Assembly: GCF_030157465.1 (NCBI RefSeq)
Contig: NZ_JAOAUU010000169.1
Span: 6,194 to 70,193 of the forward strand
DNA: 64,000 bases
DNA from: Zoogloea sp.
GTDB lineage: Bacteria; Pseudomonadota; Gammaproteobacteria; Burkholderiales; Rhodocyclaceae
Direction: 5' to 3'
Position numbers and translations under genes: made by a program. The notes beneath the pieces were generated by a model. The model ran no database searches and was not told the DNA's origin. It saw nothing but the letters and a program-made list of their open reading frames with translations. Numbering within the stretch: the stretch's first letter is position 1; the number at the start of each line of letters is the position of its first letter. This document shows positions 27,986 to 38,131 of this stretch, one piece after another.

Positions 27986-28303
27986 AGGAAGGCCGTCAGT
28001 CATGACGACCGAGCCCTTGATCGGAAGCCGCCCGCACATGACGCATCGAGACGGGTCGAATTTCGTGAACATCTCAAATGCGGCCCGATGCTGACTCAGC
28101 GGGGCCAAATGGCAGGCCTGCCACCTGTCAAATCGTGACATTTTCACGTCGACATTTTTTACACAACGACAAAAACATAAGTTCCTTGTAATTTTAACTT
28201 CCAGCTAAACACATAATTCACATACGTTTTAATGCTGAAAATAAAATTAGCACGTTAATTGCTTTAGTCATGGCAAACCTCTTTGACTCCAAATCGGACA
28301 GCC

Positions 28304-29008
28304 ATGAAAAAAATCACAATCGCCGCCTGCCTTTCGCTGTATGCCATCGGGGCCCAGGCTGCCGACATTCTTTACTGGAGTGATAAGTCAGTTGGCGTCG
28401 ACGCGATGGACGCAGCCCTTGCCGCGTCCGGCCACACGATCACCACCGCCAGCAACGAAACCGACTTCGTCACCAAGGTCACCACCGGCGGCTGGGATCT
28501 CGTGGTGAACTTCAACCAGAACAGCAGTAACAATGCAGCGGTATCGGCCACGAACAGCTGGGTTGCCGGCGGCGGCAAGGCCATTTTCACCCACTGGCTT
28601 TCCAGCGCCGGCGCCGCTTTTGGTGCCAGTTATACGGGTCAGGAAAACATCACCTCCTTCAGCGTTTCCAATACGCTGCTCGCAACCGGCATCACCAACC
28701 CGGTTGGACTGTATAACCCGGGCTGGTCCGTGTTCTCGCTGGGAATGGCAGAAACGAGCGGCATCAGCGCTGCCGACTTCGCCAACACAGATGACGCAAT
28801 CATCATCGGAAACGGCGATAAGACGATCATCAACGGTTTCCTGAGCGACACCTTTGTCGATTTCGCCCAGGGCCAGGCGCTATTCACCAACGAAATCAAT
28901 TACATGCTGGTCAGCGCACCCCCGACTGCCGTGCCGGAACCCGCAACGATGGCTCTCGCGGGTCTTGGCCTGATGAGCCTGGCCGCAGCCCGCCGCCGCA
29001 AGAACTGA
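28304..29008 (+). CDS. PEP-CTERM sorting domain protein
   Basis: This 234-residue protein has an N-terminal signal peptide (MKKITIAACLSLYAIGAQA) and a C-terminal PEP-CTERM signal: VPEPATMALAGLGLM followed by an Ala-rich helix and the basic tail RRRKN. Exosortase (EpsH/XrtA-type) recognises such tails and helps place the protein on the surface or in exopolysaccharide. The middle region (DILYWSDKSVGVDAM, then DLVVNFNQNSS, GGGKAIFTHWLSS) resembles no family I can name. The gene is monocistronic, behind an AT-rich upstream region and ahead of a strong terminator. No exosortase or EPS genes are in the window. Confidence 0.88.
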   Translation: MKKITIAACLSLYAIGAQAADILYWSDKSVGVDAMDAALAASGHTITTASNETDFVTKVTTGGWDLVVNFNQNSSNNAAVSATNSWVAGGGKAIFTHWLSSAGAAFGASYTGQENITSFSVSNTLLATGITNPVGLYNPGWSVFSLGMAETSGISAADFANTDDAIIIGNGDKTIINGFLSDTFVDFAQGQALFTNEINYMLVSAPPTAVPEPATMALAGLGLMSLAAARRRKN

Positions 29009-29045
29009 TTACCCGCCGGGGGCACACGCCTCCCGCAGCCAAAAC

Positions 29046-29073
29046 CGGCTCACAGGATGTGGGCCGTTTTTTT
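29046..29073 (+). terminator. Rho-independent terminator of the PEP-CTERM gene
   Basis: CGGCTCACA (29046-29054) pairs with TGTGGGCCG (29058-29066; one G-U pair) around a GGA loop, followed by seven T's. Confidence 0.92.
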
Positions 29074-29198
29074 GCCCTGAACATTCTTCAGGCCATGGCT
29101 TGCGCAGGCCAAGCGGCAATCCGATGTGGTGTGTCGCTCATGCCCATGTGCCTGAAAGCCCACACCTCTGCCGCACCACGGGACGGCTCCTGGCATGT

Positions 29199-29226
29199 AA
29201 AAAGGGCGTCCGCCGGACGCCCTTAC
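29199..29226 (-). terminator. Rho-independent terminator of the his-tat unit
   Basis: AAGGGCGTCC (29202-29211) pairs with GGACGCCCTT (29215-29224). On the minus strand the stem is followed by a T run, placing it 35 bases past the tatC stop codon. The flanking bases would also let it act on plus-strand transcripts. Confidence 0.88.
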
Positions 29227-29258
29227 AAAACCGCTTTGCTCCTGCACAGCCCCCAGAT

Positions 29259-30002
29259 TCAGCTCTCTTCGGCCACCGCATCGGCCCGCGTCTTGGTGAC
29301 GAAGCGCGCAAGGAAAATCCCCAGTTCGTAGAGCAGGCACATGGGAATCGCCAGCATCAGTTGCGAAACGACGTCCGGCGGCGTAACCACGGCGGCGATG
29401 ATGAAGGCGCCGACGATGACATAAGGCCGCGCCTCCTTCAGTTTGGGCACGTCAACCACGCCCAGCTTGACCAGCACGATCACGAACACCGGCACTTCGA
29501 AGGTAATGCCGAAGGCCAGGAACATGGACATCACGAAAGCCAGGTACTGCTCGATGTCAGGCGCCGGGGTAATGCTCTTGGGGGCAAACTGGGCGATGAA
29601 CTTGAATACCGTGCCGAACACGAAGAAGTAGCAGAAGGCCATGCCCGCCAGAAACAGGATGGTGCTGCCGATAACCAGCGGCAGCCCAAGACGCTTTTCG
29701 TGGGCGTACAGCCCAGGCGCGATGAAGCACCAGGCTTGGTAGAGCACGAAGGGCAACGCCACGACGAAGGCCACCAGCAGCGTGACCTTCATCGGCACGA
29801 AGAAGGGCGTCACCACGCCGGTGGCGATCATCCGCGTACCCTCCGGCAGCGCCTGCATCATCGGATGGGCGAGAATGTCGTAAATCTCGCCCGCCCACGG
29901 CATCAGGCAGACAAAGGCCACCGCGATGGCGACAACGGCTCGCAGCAGACGGTCGCGCAGCTCGACCAGGTGCGAAATGAAAGTATCTTCCTGGGCACTC
30001 AT
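29259..30002 (-). CDS. tatC: Twin-arginine translocase subunit TatC
   Basis: TatC with TatB recognises twin-arginine signal peptides and starts export of folded proteins. The 247-residue protein has six membrane helices and the family signatures SHLVELRDRLLRAV near the N-terminus (with the conserved Glu), and FGITFEVPVFVIVLVKLGVV, read as its FGITFEVPV core. Its start overlaps the tatB stop by four bases (ATGA). It is the last gene of the tatABC set, followed by a terminator. Confidence 0.96.
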   Translation of the reverse strand: MSAQEDTFISHLVELRDRLLRAVVAIAVAFVCLMPWAGEIYDILAHPMMQALPEGTRMIATGVVTPFFVPMKVTLLVAFVVALPFVLYQAWCFIAPGLYAHEKRLGLPLVIGSTILFLAGMAFCYFFVFGTVFKFIAQFAPKSITPAPDIEQYLAFVMSMFLAFGITFEVPVFVIVLVKLGVVDVPKLKEARPYVIVGAFIIAAVVTPPDVVSQLMLAIPMCLLYELGIFLARFVTKTRADAVAEES

Positions 30003-30505
30003 GACTTGATGATCTTGGGTTCGGACACGGCTTCGACGGATTTCGGCGCCTCGGCAACGACGGGCTGATCCGCGAAGGGCGCGGGACCGGCGTGGGTTTC
30101 GGCTTCGGCCAGTTGCCGGTCGAGCAGTTCGGCGGCGGCATCATGCGCGCCATCCGATACGGCCGTCGCGTCCTGAGGCTGTGCCTTGAAACTGTTTTCA
30201 AGGTCGGCCACCGCCGACGAAGCCGATTGCAGCGAGGACGCAACACCGTTCTCGATGCCGGCCATCTCGCCGCGCACCGAAGATTCGAAGGACATCGCCG
30301 ACTGGCGCGCCTCTTCCTGCAATTTTTTCAGCTCATCGAGCTGCATTTCCCGGCTGATGTCCGACTTGACGTCGGAAACATAGCGCTGCAAGCGACCAAG
30401 CAGATGACCTGCGGTACGCGCAACCTTGGGAAGCCGTTCGGGGCCAAGCACCAGCAGGGCCACGATACCGATGACTATGAGTTCGGAAAAACCGATATCA
30501 AACAT
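29999..30505 (-). CDS. tatB: Twin-arginine translocase subunit TatB
   Basis: TatB forms the signal-peptide receptor with TatC. The 168-residue protein has the N-terminal helix MFDIGFSELIVIGIVALLVLGPERLP (conserved Glu8 and the GPERLP hinge), then an amphipathic helix and a variable Ala/Glu-rich tail. It lies 106 bases downstream of tatA and overlaps tatC by four bases. Confidence 0.94.
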   Translation of the reverse strand: MFDIGFSELIVIGIVALLVLGPERLPKVARTAGHLLGRLQRYVSDVKSDISREMQLDELKKLQEEARQSAMSFESSVRGEMAGIENGVASSLQSASSAVADLENSFKAQPQDATAVSDGAHDAAAELLDRQLAEAETHAGPAPFADQPVVAEAPKSVEAVSEPKIIKS

Positions 30506-30611
30506 CCGATTCGCCTATGTTCTCGAAACGTCGGAAAAGAACAGGCGCCACAAACAAAAAGAGGGGCGACTTAATGCGCCCCCCTTTTCCGCGCCTGTCG
30601 CGGGCAAGGAA

Positions 30612-30836
30612 TCAGGATTTAGTCTTTTCCCGCGCTTCCGCGTCGATGGTCTGCTTGCCACCATCGGCGATCTTCTGGCTGGCGTCACCGCCCTGATCAG
30701 CCTCGCGCATGCCGTCCTTGAAACCTTTGACCGCACCACCGAGATCCTGCCCGATGTTGCGCAGCTTCTTGGTACCGAACACGAGCATGACGATCACCAG
30801 AACGATCAGCCAATGCCAAATGCTGAAGGAACCCAT
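30612..30836 (-). CDS. tatA: Twin-arginine translocase subunit TatA
   Basis: TatA oligomers form the protein-conducting element of the Tat system. The 74-residue protein has the signature [25 protein letters not shown] (membrane helix then the FGTKKL hinge), followed by the amphipathic helix [17 protein letters not shown] and a charged tail. It starts 16 bases after the HIT-family gene, linking the tat genes to the histidine operon, as in many betaproteobacteria. Confidence 0.95.
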   Translation of the reverse strand: MGSFSIWHWLIVLVIVMLVFGTKKLRNIGQDLGGAVKGFKDGMREADQGGDASQKIADGGKQTIDAEAREKTKS

Positions 30837-30852
30837 TGAATTCTCCTAGAAA

Positions 30853-31200
30853 CTACCGTTTAAGCATCGGCCCGACAGGCTCCTGCCCACCGACAATGTG
30901 CATGTGCACATGCATGACTTCCTGTCCGCCAACGCGACCGGTGTTGATGATGGACCGAAAGCCGTCCGTGCTTCCTTGATCGACGGCAATCTGGTTGGCC
31001 ACCGCCAGCATCCGGCCGAGCACCGGCGTATCTTCAACCCCGGCGTGAGCCAGCGAGGTGATGTGCTTTTTCGGAATGACCAGCACATGCACCGGACGCT
31101 GAGGCTGGATATCGTTGAAAGCCAGCACCTCGTCGTCTTCATACACCTTAGCGGCGGGAATCTCTCCGCGCACGATACGGCAGAACAGGCAATCCTGCAT
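30853..31200 (-). CDS. HIT family protein (HinT-like purine nucleoside phosphoramidase)
   Basis: The 115-residue protein has a complete histidine triad, HVHMHIVGG, near the C-terminus, and the N-terminal CLFCRIVRGEIPA and HVLVIPKKHI motifs of the HinT subfamily. HinT hydrolyses AMP-lysine and related phosphoramidates. It sits between hisE (12 bases) and tatA (16 bases) in one transcription unit, an arrangement common in betaproteobacteria that does not imply a role in histidine synthesis. Confidence 0.93.
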   Translation of the reverse strand: MQDCLFCRIVRGEIPAAKVYEDDEVLAFNDIQPQRPVHVLVIPKKHITSLAHAGVEDTPVLGRMLAVANQIAVDQGSTDGFRSIINTGRVGGQEVMHVHMHIVGGQEPVGPMLKR

Positions 31201-31212
31201 CTGACTCTCTCT

Positions 31213-31539
31213 TTACTTGGCGGTTCGCGCTTTTTTCTCGTCGATGCCCGACACGCCTTCACGGCGGCGGAACTCCGCAAGCACGTCATCGACCGTAAGG
31301 CCGAAGTGGGCCAGAAGAATCATCGTGTGGAACCACACGTCGGTCACTTCCCACACCACGTGCAACAGATCCTTGTCCTTGGCGGCCATGATGACCTCGG
31401 CAGACTCCTCGGCAACCTTCTTGCAGATCGCGTCAGTCCCCTTGTGGAACAATCCGGACACATAAGAGGATTCCGGACTCGCTTCCTTGCGTTCGGCAAG
31501 GGTCTGGGCGACCCGGTGCAGCACTTCGATATCGATCAT
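31213..31539 (-). CDS. hisE: Phosphoribosyl-ATP diphosphatase
   Basis: HisE hydrolyses phosphoribosyl-ATP to phosphoribosyl-AMP, the second histidine step. The 108-residue MazG-like protein shows [25 protein letters not shown] (read as its [14 protein letters not shown] core, the metal-binding acidic helix) and [15 protein letters not shown]. It is separate from hisI rather than fused, as is usual in betaproteobacteria. Its start overlaps the hisI stop codon by four bases (ATGA). Confidence 0.95.
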   Translation of the reverse strand: MIDIEVLHRVAQTLAERKEASPESSYVSGLFHKGTDAICKKVAEESAEVIMAAKDKDLLHVVWEVTDVWFHTMILLAHFGLTVDDVLAEFRRREGVSGIDEKKARTAK

Positions 31540-31927
31540 TTGTATATGTCCTTCGGGTCTTTGAGAACCGGGTCGACGGCTTCCCAGCGGCCGTCTGCGA
31601 GGTATTTCTGGAAGAAGCAGCTGCGCCGCCCGGTGTGACAGGCGATACCGCCAACCTGCTCGATCTTCAGAAGCACCACGTCATTGTCACAGTCGATGCG
31701 GATCTCGCGGATCTTTTGAGTGTGGCCGGACTCTTCGCCCTTGTGCCACAGCCGCCCGCGGGAACGCGAGAAATATACAGCTTCACCCGTTTCAACCGTT
31801 CGCGCCAGGGCGTCTCGGTTCATCCAGGCAAACATCAACACATCATTGGTTTCGGCATCCTGGGCGATGGCGGGAATCAGGCCGTCCTTGTCCCAGGCGA
31901 GTTCGTCGAGCCAGGCAGAATCGTGGC

Positions 31928-31931
<4 letters not shown>
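31536..31931 (-). CDS. hisI: Phosphoribosyl-AMP cyclohydrolase
   Basis: HisI opens the adenine ring of phosphoribosyl-AMP, the third histidine step, using Zn2+ and Mg2+. The 131-residue protein has the core [28 protein letters not shown], the Asp cluster [11 protein letters not shown], and the zinc cysteines in [10 protein letters not shown]. The start is a GTG at 31931 that overlaps the hisF stop codon by four bases (GTGA), so translation is probably coupled. Confidence 0.95.
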
Positions 31932-32686
<755 letters not shown>

Positions 32687-32689
32687 GGA

Positions 32690-33436
32690 TCAGACGGCCC
32701 CGTTAAGGGCGTCGGCGCGGGCCTGGGCTGCCGCGAAATCGAGGGTGCCTTCGTAGATCGCACGACCGGTGATGGCACCGGTGATGCCTTCGAACTCGAC
32801 AGCGCAGAGCGCTTCCACATCGGTCAGGGTGGCGATGCCGCCGCTGGCGATGACCGGAATGCGCAGGGCCTGGGCCAGCTTGACGGTCGCCTCGATATTG
32901 ACGCCGGAAAGCATCCCGTCGCGGCCGATGTCGGTGTAGATCACGCCTTCAACGCCGTAGTCCTCGAACTTCTTGGCGAGGTCGACAACATCATGACCGG
33001 TGAGCTTGGACCAGCCATCCACCGCCACCTTGCCTTCCTTTGCGTCGAGGCCGACGATGATATGGCCTGGGAAGGCGCCGCAGGCATCATGCAGGAAACC
33101 GGGGTTCTTGACTGCCGCGGTACCGATGATCACATAGGTGAGTCCGGCGTCGAGCGCCCGCTCGATGGTGTCGAGGTCACGGATGCCACCGCCCAGCTGG
33201 ACGGGGATCTCGTCACCGACTTCCGCAAGAATGGCCCTGATCGCGGTCTGGTTCTTGGGCTTGCCGGCAAAGGCACCGTCCAGATCCACCACGTGCAGGC
33301 GCCGGGCGCCCTGGTTGATCCAGTGTCGGGCGGTGGCACCCGGATCTTCGGAGAAGACCGTGGCAGCGTCCATTTCGCCTTGTTTCAGGCGCACGCAGTG
33401 ACCGTCCTTGAGGTCGATGGCAGGAATCAGCAGCAT
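32690..33436 (-). CDS. hisA: ProFAR isomerase
   Basis: HisA isomerises ProFAR to PRFAR. The 248-residue barrel has [19 protein letters not shown] with the catalytic Asp at residue 8, [12 protein letters not shown], the second Asp in [12 protein letters not shown], and phosphate-binding GGIATLTDV. It is homologous to hisF but distinguished by these loops. It follows hisH by 66 bases and precedes hisF by three. Confidence 0.97.
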   Translation of the reverse strand: MLLIPAIDLKDGHCVRLKQGEMDAATVFSEDPGATARHWINQGARRLHVVDLDGAFAGKPKNQTAIRAILAEVGDEIPVQLGGGIRDLDTIERALDAGLTYVIIGTAAVKNPGFLHDACGAFPGHIIVGLDAKEGKVAVDGWSKLTGHDVVDLAKKFEDYGVEGVIYTDIGRDGMLSGVNIEATVKLAQALRIPVIASGGIATLTDVEALCAVEFEGITGAITGRAIYEGTLDFAAAQARADALNGAV

Positions 33437-33502
33437 AGGAAGAAGTGCGTTAGATGAGTTGAAACGGAACGGCGGGAGGGTGAGATAGGCGACGGCGGCA
33501 GG

Positions 33503-34141
33503 TCAGGGCTTCCAGGACATGAAGTTCGACAGCAACTGCAGACCGGCTTGCGCGCTCTTTTCCGGGTGGAATTGGATTGCGAAGATATTAGCCTGCGCTA
33601 CCGCCCCGGTAAAGGGGATGCCGTAGTCGGTGGTCGCCGCGATGACGGACTGATCTGCCGGATCGACATAGTAGCTGTGAACATAGTAGAAGCGGGCGCC
33701 GTCCTCGATGTTGGCCCACAGCGGGTGGGCCTGCTTCTGCCAGACCTCGTTCCAGCCCATGTGGGGCACCTTGAGGCGCGAGCCGTCGGCAGCCACCATC
33801 TTGTCGGCGGGAAAACGCCGGACTTCGCCCTTGAAGATACCCAAGCCGGGCACGTTGCCCTCTTCGCTGTGCTCGAAGAGCATTTGCTGGCCGATACAGA
33901 TTCCCAGGAAGGGCTTGCTCCTGGCGGCTTCCAGCACCGCCGGACGCAGGCCGCGGGCGTCGAGTTCGGCCATGCAGTCGGGCATCGCCCCCTGGCCGGG
34001 GAACACCACCCGGTCGGCGGACAGCACTTCGGCCGGATCGGCGGTCACGACAACCGTCGCCGCGGGGGCTACATGTTCGATGGCCTTGGCCACCGAACGC
34101 AGGTTGCCCATGCCGTAATCGATGATGGCGACCGTGCTCAC
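33503..34141 (-). CDS. hisH: Imidazole glycerol phosphate synthase, glutaminase subunit
   Basis: HisH releases ammonia from glutamine and channels it to HisF. The 212-residue class I amidotransferase has the nucleophile region [11 protein letters not shown] (Cys), the oxyanion strand [12 protein letters not shown], and the His-x-Glu pair in [10 protein letters not shown]. The start is a GTG at 34141 overlapping the hisB stop codon by four bases. An upstream in-frame extension would lie wholly inside hisB and is rejected. Confidence 0.96.
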   Translation of the reverse strand: MSTVAIIDYGMGNLRSVAKAIEHVAPAATVVVTADPAEVLSADRVVFPGQGAMPDCMAELDARGLRPAVLEAARSKPFLGICIGQQMLFEHSEEGNVPGLGIFKGEVRRFPADKMVAADGSRLKVPHMGWNEVWQKQAHPLWANIEDGARFYYVHSYYVDPADQSVIAATTDYGIPFTGAVAQANIFAIQFHPEKSAQAGLQLLSNFMSWKP

Positions 34142-34725
34142 AGGGCCCCCTTGGTCGAAGGCACCACGCCGGCCTGGCGCGGGTCGGGCGTTACCGCCAT
34201 GCGCAGCGCGCGGCCAAAGGCCTTGAACACGGTTTCGCACTGATGGTGCGCGTTGCGGCCCTTGAGGTTGTCGATATGCAGGCTGACGCCGGCGTGATTG
34301 ACGAAACCCTGGAAGAATTCATAGACGAGCTGCGTATCCAGCGCACCGATCATGCCGGCGCTGAAGGGCACGTCGAACTCCAGCCCGGGCCGCCCCGACA
34401 GATCGACGACGACGCGCGACAGGGCCTCGTCGAGCGGCACGTAGGCGTGGCCATAGCGGGTCAGGCCCTTCTTGTCGCCAACCGCCTTCGCGAAGGCCTG
34501 GCCGACGGTGATTCCCACATCCTCCACCGTGTGGTGGCCGTCGATATGCAGGTCGCCGACAGCTTCGATCTCGAGGTCGAATGTGCCGTGGCGGGCGATC
34601 TGGTCGAGCATGTGGTCGAAGAAACCGATGCCGGTATTGAGCTGACTCTTGCCCGAACCATCCAAGTCGATCCGGACCCGGATCTTGGTTTCGAGGGTGT
34701 CGCGAGAGATTTCGGCTTGCCGCAT
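34138..34725 (-). CDS. hisB: Imidazoleglycerol-phosphate dehydratase
   Basis: HisB dehydrates IGP to imidazole-acetol phosphate. The 195-residue mono-functional enzyme (no phosphatase domain) has the manganese-binding motifs [33 protein letters not shown] and NAHHQCE. The ATG at 34725 gives the standard length; an in-frame ATG 51 bases upstream would add [17 protein letters not shown] and cannot be excluded. It is the first gene of the hisBHAFIE run, with hisC on the other strand immediately beyond. Confidence 0.95.
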   Translation of the reverse strand: MRQAEISRDTLETKIRVRIDLDGSGKSQLNTGIGFFDHMLDQIARHGTFDLEIEAVGDLHIDGHHTVEDVGITVGQAFAKAVGDKKGLTRYGHAYVPLDEALSRVVVDLSGRPGLEFDVPFSAGMIGALDTQLVYEFFQGFVNHAGVSLHIDNLKGRNAHHQCETVFKAFGRALRMAVTPDPRQAGVVPSTKGAL

Positions 34726-34836
34726 TGCGTGTTTTTCCAGGAGAAACGGTCGAAACGAGGTAATCGGAATGGCCATGATAGCATTTAGCGTTTTCACCGT
34801 CCCTTGCGGCGCCCAACGCCGCGGAGCAGATTTGCC

Positions 34837-35928
34837 ATGAGCCGCTTCTGGAGCCCCGTCGTCCACGACCTGACCCCGTATGTTCCCGGCGAGCAGCCCA
34901 AGCTCGCCAATCTGGTCAAGCTCAACACCAACGAAAACCCTTACCCGCCCAGCCCCCGCGTACAGGCAGCGATCCACGCCGAGCTGGGCCATGACGCAGA
35001 CCGCCTCAAGCTCTACCCGGACCCGACCGGCAGCCAGCTCAAGGATGCCGTCGGTCGCCATTTCGGCGTGCCCCCTGAATGGGTTTTCGTCGGCAACAGT
35101 TCGGACGAGGTGCTGGCCCACACTTTCCAGGCCCTGCTCAAGCACGACAAGCCGCTGCTCTTTCCCGACATCACCTACAGCTTCTATCCGGTGTATTGCG
35201 GCCTCTATGGCATCGACTTCGAAACCTTAGCGCTGTCGGACGAGTTCGAAATCCGCGTGGATGACTACCTCGCCCGCGGCGCGGCCAACATTGGCGGGGT
35301 GATCTTCCCCAACCCCAACGCCCCCACCGGCCGCCTGCTGCCACTGGATGAAATCGCCCGTCTGGCCGACGCCCTGCCCGATGCGCCCATCGTCATCGAC
35401 GAAGCCTACGTCGATTTTGGTGGCCTCGACCTGATTCCCACCGCGGTGGCACTGATCAGGCAGCACCCGAACATCCTCGTCACCCAGACCCTGTCCAAAT
35501 CCCGCTCGCTGGCCGGGCTGCGGGTTGGCTTCGCGATCGGCCAGCCGGAGCTCATCGAGGCGCTCACGCGGGTCAAGGACAGCTTCAACTCCTACCCGCT
35601 CGATCGCCTCGCCCTGGTGGGCGCCAGCGCGGCGATGGACGACGAGGCATGGTTCCAGCAAACCCGCAGGCAGGTCATCGTCAGCCGGGATGCACTCTCT
35701 GCCGGCCTCGCCGCGCTCGGCTTCGAGGTGCTGCCGTCGGCCGCCAACTTTGTCTTCGCCCGCCATCCGGATCGCGATGCACTCACCCTTGCCGCTGCGC
35801 TGCGGGAGCGCAGCATCATCGTGCGTCACTTCAAGGCGGCACGCATTGATCAGTTCCTGCGCATCACGGTGGGAACGGAGGCGCAGTGCAACCTGCTGCT
35901 GGAGGCGCTGAAGGAAATCGTGGCCTGA
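34837..35928 (+). CDS. hisC: Histidinol-phosphate aminotransferase (inverted in the his cluster)
   Basis: HisC transaminates imidazole-acetol phosphate to histidinol phosphate with PLP. The 363-residue fold-type I enzyme has [13 protein letters not shown], the PLP lysine in [19 protein letters not shown] (read as its [11 protein letters not shown] core), [12 protein letters not shown] and the Asp in VIDEAYVDF. The ATG at 34837 begins the family N-terminus. It lies between hisD and hisB but on the opposite strand, so it is expressed separately and shares a short divergent promoter region with hisB. Confidence 0.95.
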   Translation: MSRFWSPVVHDLTPYVPGEQPKLANLVKLNTNENPYPPSPRVQAAIHAELGHDADRLKLYPDPTGSQLKDAVGRHFGVPPEWVFVGNSSDEVLAHTFQALLKHDKPLLFPDITYSFYPVYCGLYGIDFETLALSDEFEIRVDDYLARGAANIGGVIFPNPNAPTGRLLPLDEIARLADALPDAPIVIDEAYVDFGGLDLIPTAVALIRQHPNILVTQTLSKSRSLAGLRVGFAIGQPELIEALTRVKDSFNSYPLDRLALVGASAAMDDEAWFQQTRRQVIVSRDALSAGLAALGFEVLPSAANFVFARHPDRDALTLAAALRERSIIVRHFKAARIDQFLRITVGTEAQCNLLLEALKEIVA

Positions 35929-35948
35929 CACATCACGCCGGCGCCATG

Positions 35949-35979
35949 AAAAAGCCGCACCCGAAGGTGCGGCTTTTTT
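35949..35979. terminator. Bidirectional terminator between hisC and hisD
   Basis: A's then GCCGCACC (35954-35961) pair with GGTGCGGC (35966-35973) and six T's around a CGAA loop. The symmetric A and T runs let it stop hisC transcripts on the plus strand and hisGD transcripts on the minus strand. Confidence 0.93.
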
Positions 35980-35997
35980 GCGTGCCAGGAGCTGCGA

Positions 35998-37314
35998 TCA
36001 GTCTTTCAATCGCATCTCGGCGGAACGGGCGTGGGCCTGCAGGCCTTCACCATGGGCCAGGACAGACGCAACCCTGCCAAGCGTTTGCGCACCCGCTTCC
36101 GAAATATCGATGAGACTGGTGCGCTTCTGGAAGTCGTAGACGCCCAGCGGACTGGAAAAACGTGCACTGCGCATGGTCGGCAACACGTGGTTGGGGCCCG
36201 CACAGTAATCGCCCAGGGCTTCGACCGAGTAGTGACCGATAAAGATCGCACCGGCGTGGCGGATCTGGTCGATCCACGGGTAAGGATCGTCGAGCGACAG
36301 CTCGAGGTGCTCTGGCGCGATGCGGTTGGCGATCCGGCACGCTTCAGCAAGATCGCTCACGTGGATCAGCGCACCGCGGTTCTTCAGCGAGGTGGCGATT
36401 GTTTCGCGACGCGGCATCTCGGGCAGCAGCCGGGCGATGCTCTCCTCGACTCGACCGATGAAGCCCTCGTCGGTGCACAGCAGGATGGACTGGGCCAGTT
36501 CGTCGTGCTCGGCCTGGGCGAAGAGGTCCATCGCCACCCAATCCGGGTTGCCGGAACCATCGGAGATGATCAGCACTTCGGACGGGCCGGCGACCATGTC
36601 GATGCCGACGGTGCCAAAAACGCGCCGTTTGGCGCTGGCCACGTAGGCATTGCCGGGACCGACGATCTTGTCGACCTGCGGAATCGTTGCCGTGCCGTAA
36701 GCCAGCGCGGCGACAGCCTGGGCGCCACCGATGGTGAACACCCGATCGACGCCGGTGATGGCCGCGGCCGCCAGCACCAGCGGATTTTTTTCACCGCGTG
36801 GAGTCGGTACGACCATGATCAGCTCGCCGACACCGGCCACCTTGGCGGGGATGGCGTTCATCAGCACCGAACTGGGGTAGGACGCCCGGCCGCCCGGCAC
36901 GTAGAGACCCACGCGGTCCAGCGGCGTGACCTTCTGGCCGAGGCGCGTACCCTGCATGCCTTCCGATTCGTCGTTGTAGCGCCACGACTCCTGGACCTGG
37001 CGCTCATGGTAGCTGCGCACCCGGGCAGCCGCCGCCTCGAGCGCGGCACGCTGCGCGGCGGGCAGCCCCGCCAGCGCGGCTTCAAGCTCGGCCTTGGGCA
37101 GCTCCAGCGCCGACATGTCCGCCACATCCAGGTGGTCGAAGCAGCGGGTGAAGTCGACGACGGCGGCGTCACCCTGGCTCCTCACGGCCCGCAGGATCTC
37201 GGCTACGGCCACTTCGATGGCGGCATCGGTGCTGCCTTCGAAAGCCAGCAAGGTGTCGAGCGTGGACATGAAATCCGGCTCGGCCGAGGAAAGGCGGCGA
37301 ATCTGGGCGCTCAT
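35998..37314 (-). CDS. hisD: Histidinol dehydrogenase
   Basis: HisD oxidises L-histidinol to L-histidine in two NAD+-dependent steps. The 438-residue zinc enzyme has [16 protein letters not shown], the NAD/zinc region [18 protein letters not shown] (read as [10 protein letters not shown]), [14 protein letters not shown] with zinc-ligand Glu/His, and the late metal-binding segment [10 protein letters not shown]. The ATG at 37314 overlaps the hisG stop codon by four bases (ATGA). A shared terminator ends its transcript, so hisGD form a separate unit from hisBHAFIE. Confidence 0.97.
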   Translation of the reverse strand: MSAQIRRLSSAEPDFMSTLDTLLAFEGSTDAAIEVAVAEILRAVRSQGDAAVVDFTRCFDHLDVADMSALELPKAELEAALAGLPAAQRAALEAAAARVRSYHERQVQESWRYNDESEGMQGTRLGQKVTPLDRVGLYVPGGRASYPSSVLMNAIPAKVAGVGELIMVVPTPRGEKNPLVLAAAAITGVDRVFTIGGAQAVAALAYGTATIPQVDKIVGPGNAYVASAKRRVFGTVGIDMVAGPSEVLIISDGSGNPDWVAMDLFAQAEHDELAQSILLCTDEGFIGRVEESIARLLPEMPRRETIATSLKNRGALIHVSDLAEACRIANRIAPEHLELSLDDPYPWIDQIRHAGAIFIGHYSVEALGDYCAGPNHVLPTMRSARFSSPLGVYDFQKRTSLIDISEAGAQTLGRVASVLAHGEGLQAHARSAEMRLKD

Positions 37315-37955
37315 GGCTTGATGGCTCCTGCAAAGGCCTCCAGCACCGGCTGGATCAGCTCGCGCTTGAGCTTGAGCGAGGCCTGGTTGACGACGAGACG
37401 GGAACTGATCGGCATGATGTCCTCGACCTCGATCAGGTTGTTGGCCTTGAGCGTGTTGCCGGTAGAGACGAGATCGACAATCGCGTCGGCCAGCCCGACC
37501 AGCGGCGCCAGCTCCATCGAGCCGTAAAGCTTGATGAGATCGACGTGCATGCCCTTGGCTGCGAAGTGCTCCCGGGCGGCCTTGACGTACTTGGTGGCAA
37601 CACGGATTCGCGCACCGCGCTTGACCGCCGCGGCGTAGTCGAAATCCTTGCGCACGGCCACGCACAGACGGCACTTGGCGATGTTGAGGTCAAGGGGCTG
37701 ATACAGGCCGGCACCGCCGTGCTCGATCAGGGTGTCCTTGCCGGCAATGCCCATGTCGGCTGCGCCATACTGCACGTAGGTCGGCGTGTCGGTGGCACGC
37801 ACGATGACCAGGCGCACATCGGGCCGGTTGGTACCGATGATCAGCTTCCGGGAGGTTTCCGGGTTGTCGGTGGGCGTGATCCCTGCGGCGGCAAGCAGCG
37901 GCAGGGTCTCTTCGAAAATTCGGCCCTTCGAAAGGGCAAGCGTTATGCCGTTCAA
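37311..37955 (-). CDS. hisG: ATP phosphoribosyltransferase catalytic subunit (short form)
   Basis: HisG joins ATP and PRPP in the first and feedback-regulated step of histidine synthesis. The 214-residue protein is the short form lacking the C-terminal regulatory domain, so a HisZ partner is expected elsewhere. Visible motifs are [37 protein letters not shown] (read as [14 protein letters not shown]), and the PRPP loop [14 protein letters not shown]. The start is a TTG at 37955; no ATG or GTG lies in frame nearby. It is the promoter-proximal gene of the hisGD unit. Confidence 0.95.
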   Translation of the reverse strand: MNGITLALSKGRIFEETLPLLAAAGITPTDNPETSRKLIIGTNRPDVRLVIVRATDTPTYVQYGAADMGIAGKDTLIEHGGAGLYQPLDLNIAKCRLCVAVRKDFDYAAAVKRGARIRVATKYVKAAREHFAAKGMHVDLIKLYGSMELAPLVGLADAIVDLVSTGNTLKANNLIEVEDIMPISSRLVVNQASLKLKRELIQPVLEAFAGAIKP

Positions 37956-38065
37956 GATGGTGATCTGTCTGCGTAAAAAGCGATTTTAGCCGATTCGCGG
38001 CAAGGTCCACGCCCAGGCATCCAGGAAGGCAATTGTTCTGCAACGGCCCTTCTGTTAGCCTTGAC

Positions 38066-38110
38066 TTCGTGGCTGAACCGCTGGAGCGGGTTCGGCCTTT
38101 TTCTTTTTTT
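38066..38110 (+). terminator. Terminator-like attenuator in the rnk leader
   Basis: GGCTGAACCGCT pairs with AGCGGGTTCGGCC (about 38072-38098; one bulge and one G-U pair), followed by TTTTTCTTTTTTTC. No plus-strand gene lies upstream (hisC has its own terminator 2 kb earlier), so the structure sits in the rnk leader itself, 22 bases ahead of the ATG. This is what a transcription attenuator, or the 3' end of a small RNA, would look like. Confidence 0.75.
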
Positions 38111-38131
38111 CAACTCCGGAGAGTTTGATAT

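Larger units (their letters stand above)
27850..28303. other. Long intergenic region with terminator and AT-rich segment
   Basis: The first 130 bases hold two hairpins that probably end ychF transcription. Bases about 28138-28290 fall to clearly AT-rich sequence, unlike the GC-rich surroundings, and lead into the PEP-CTERM gene. A 70-codon minus-strand frame (27935-28147) with one CxxC pair overlaps the terminator and is not supported as a gene. Confidence 0.6.

Noticed and set aside
27935-28147. 70-codon minus-strand frame with one CxxC pair downstream of ychF
   Set aside because: It overlaps a strong terminator, starts at a GTG without ribosome binding, and has no recognisable family. It may be a remnant but cannot be supported.
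28268-28290. Possible sigma-54 promoter ahead of the PEP-CTERM gene (TGGCAA then TTTGAC)
   Set aside because: The -12 element reads TG instead of GC at the required spacing, and the start would leave almost no leader.
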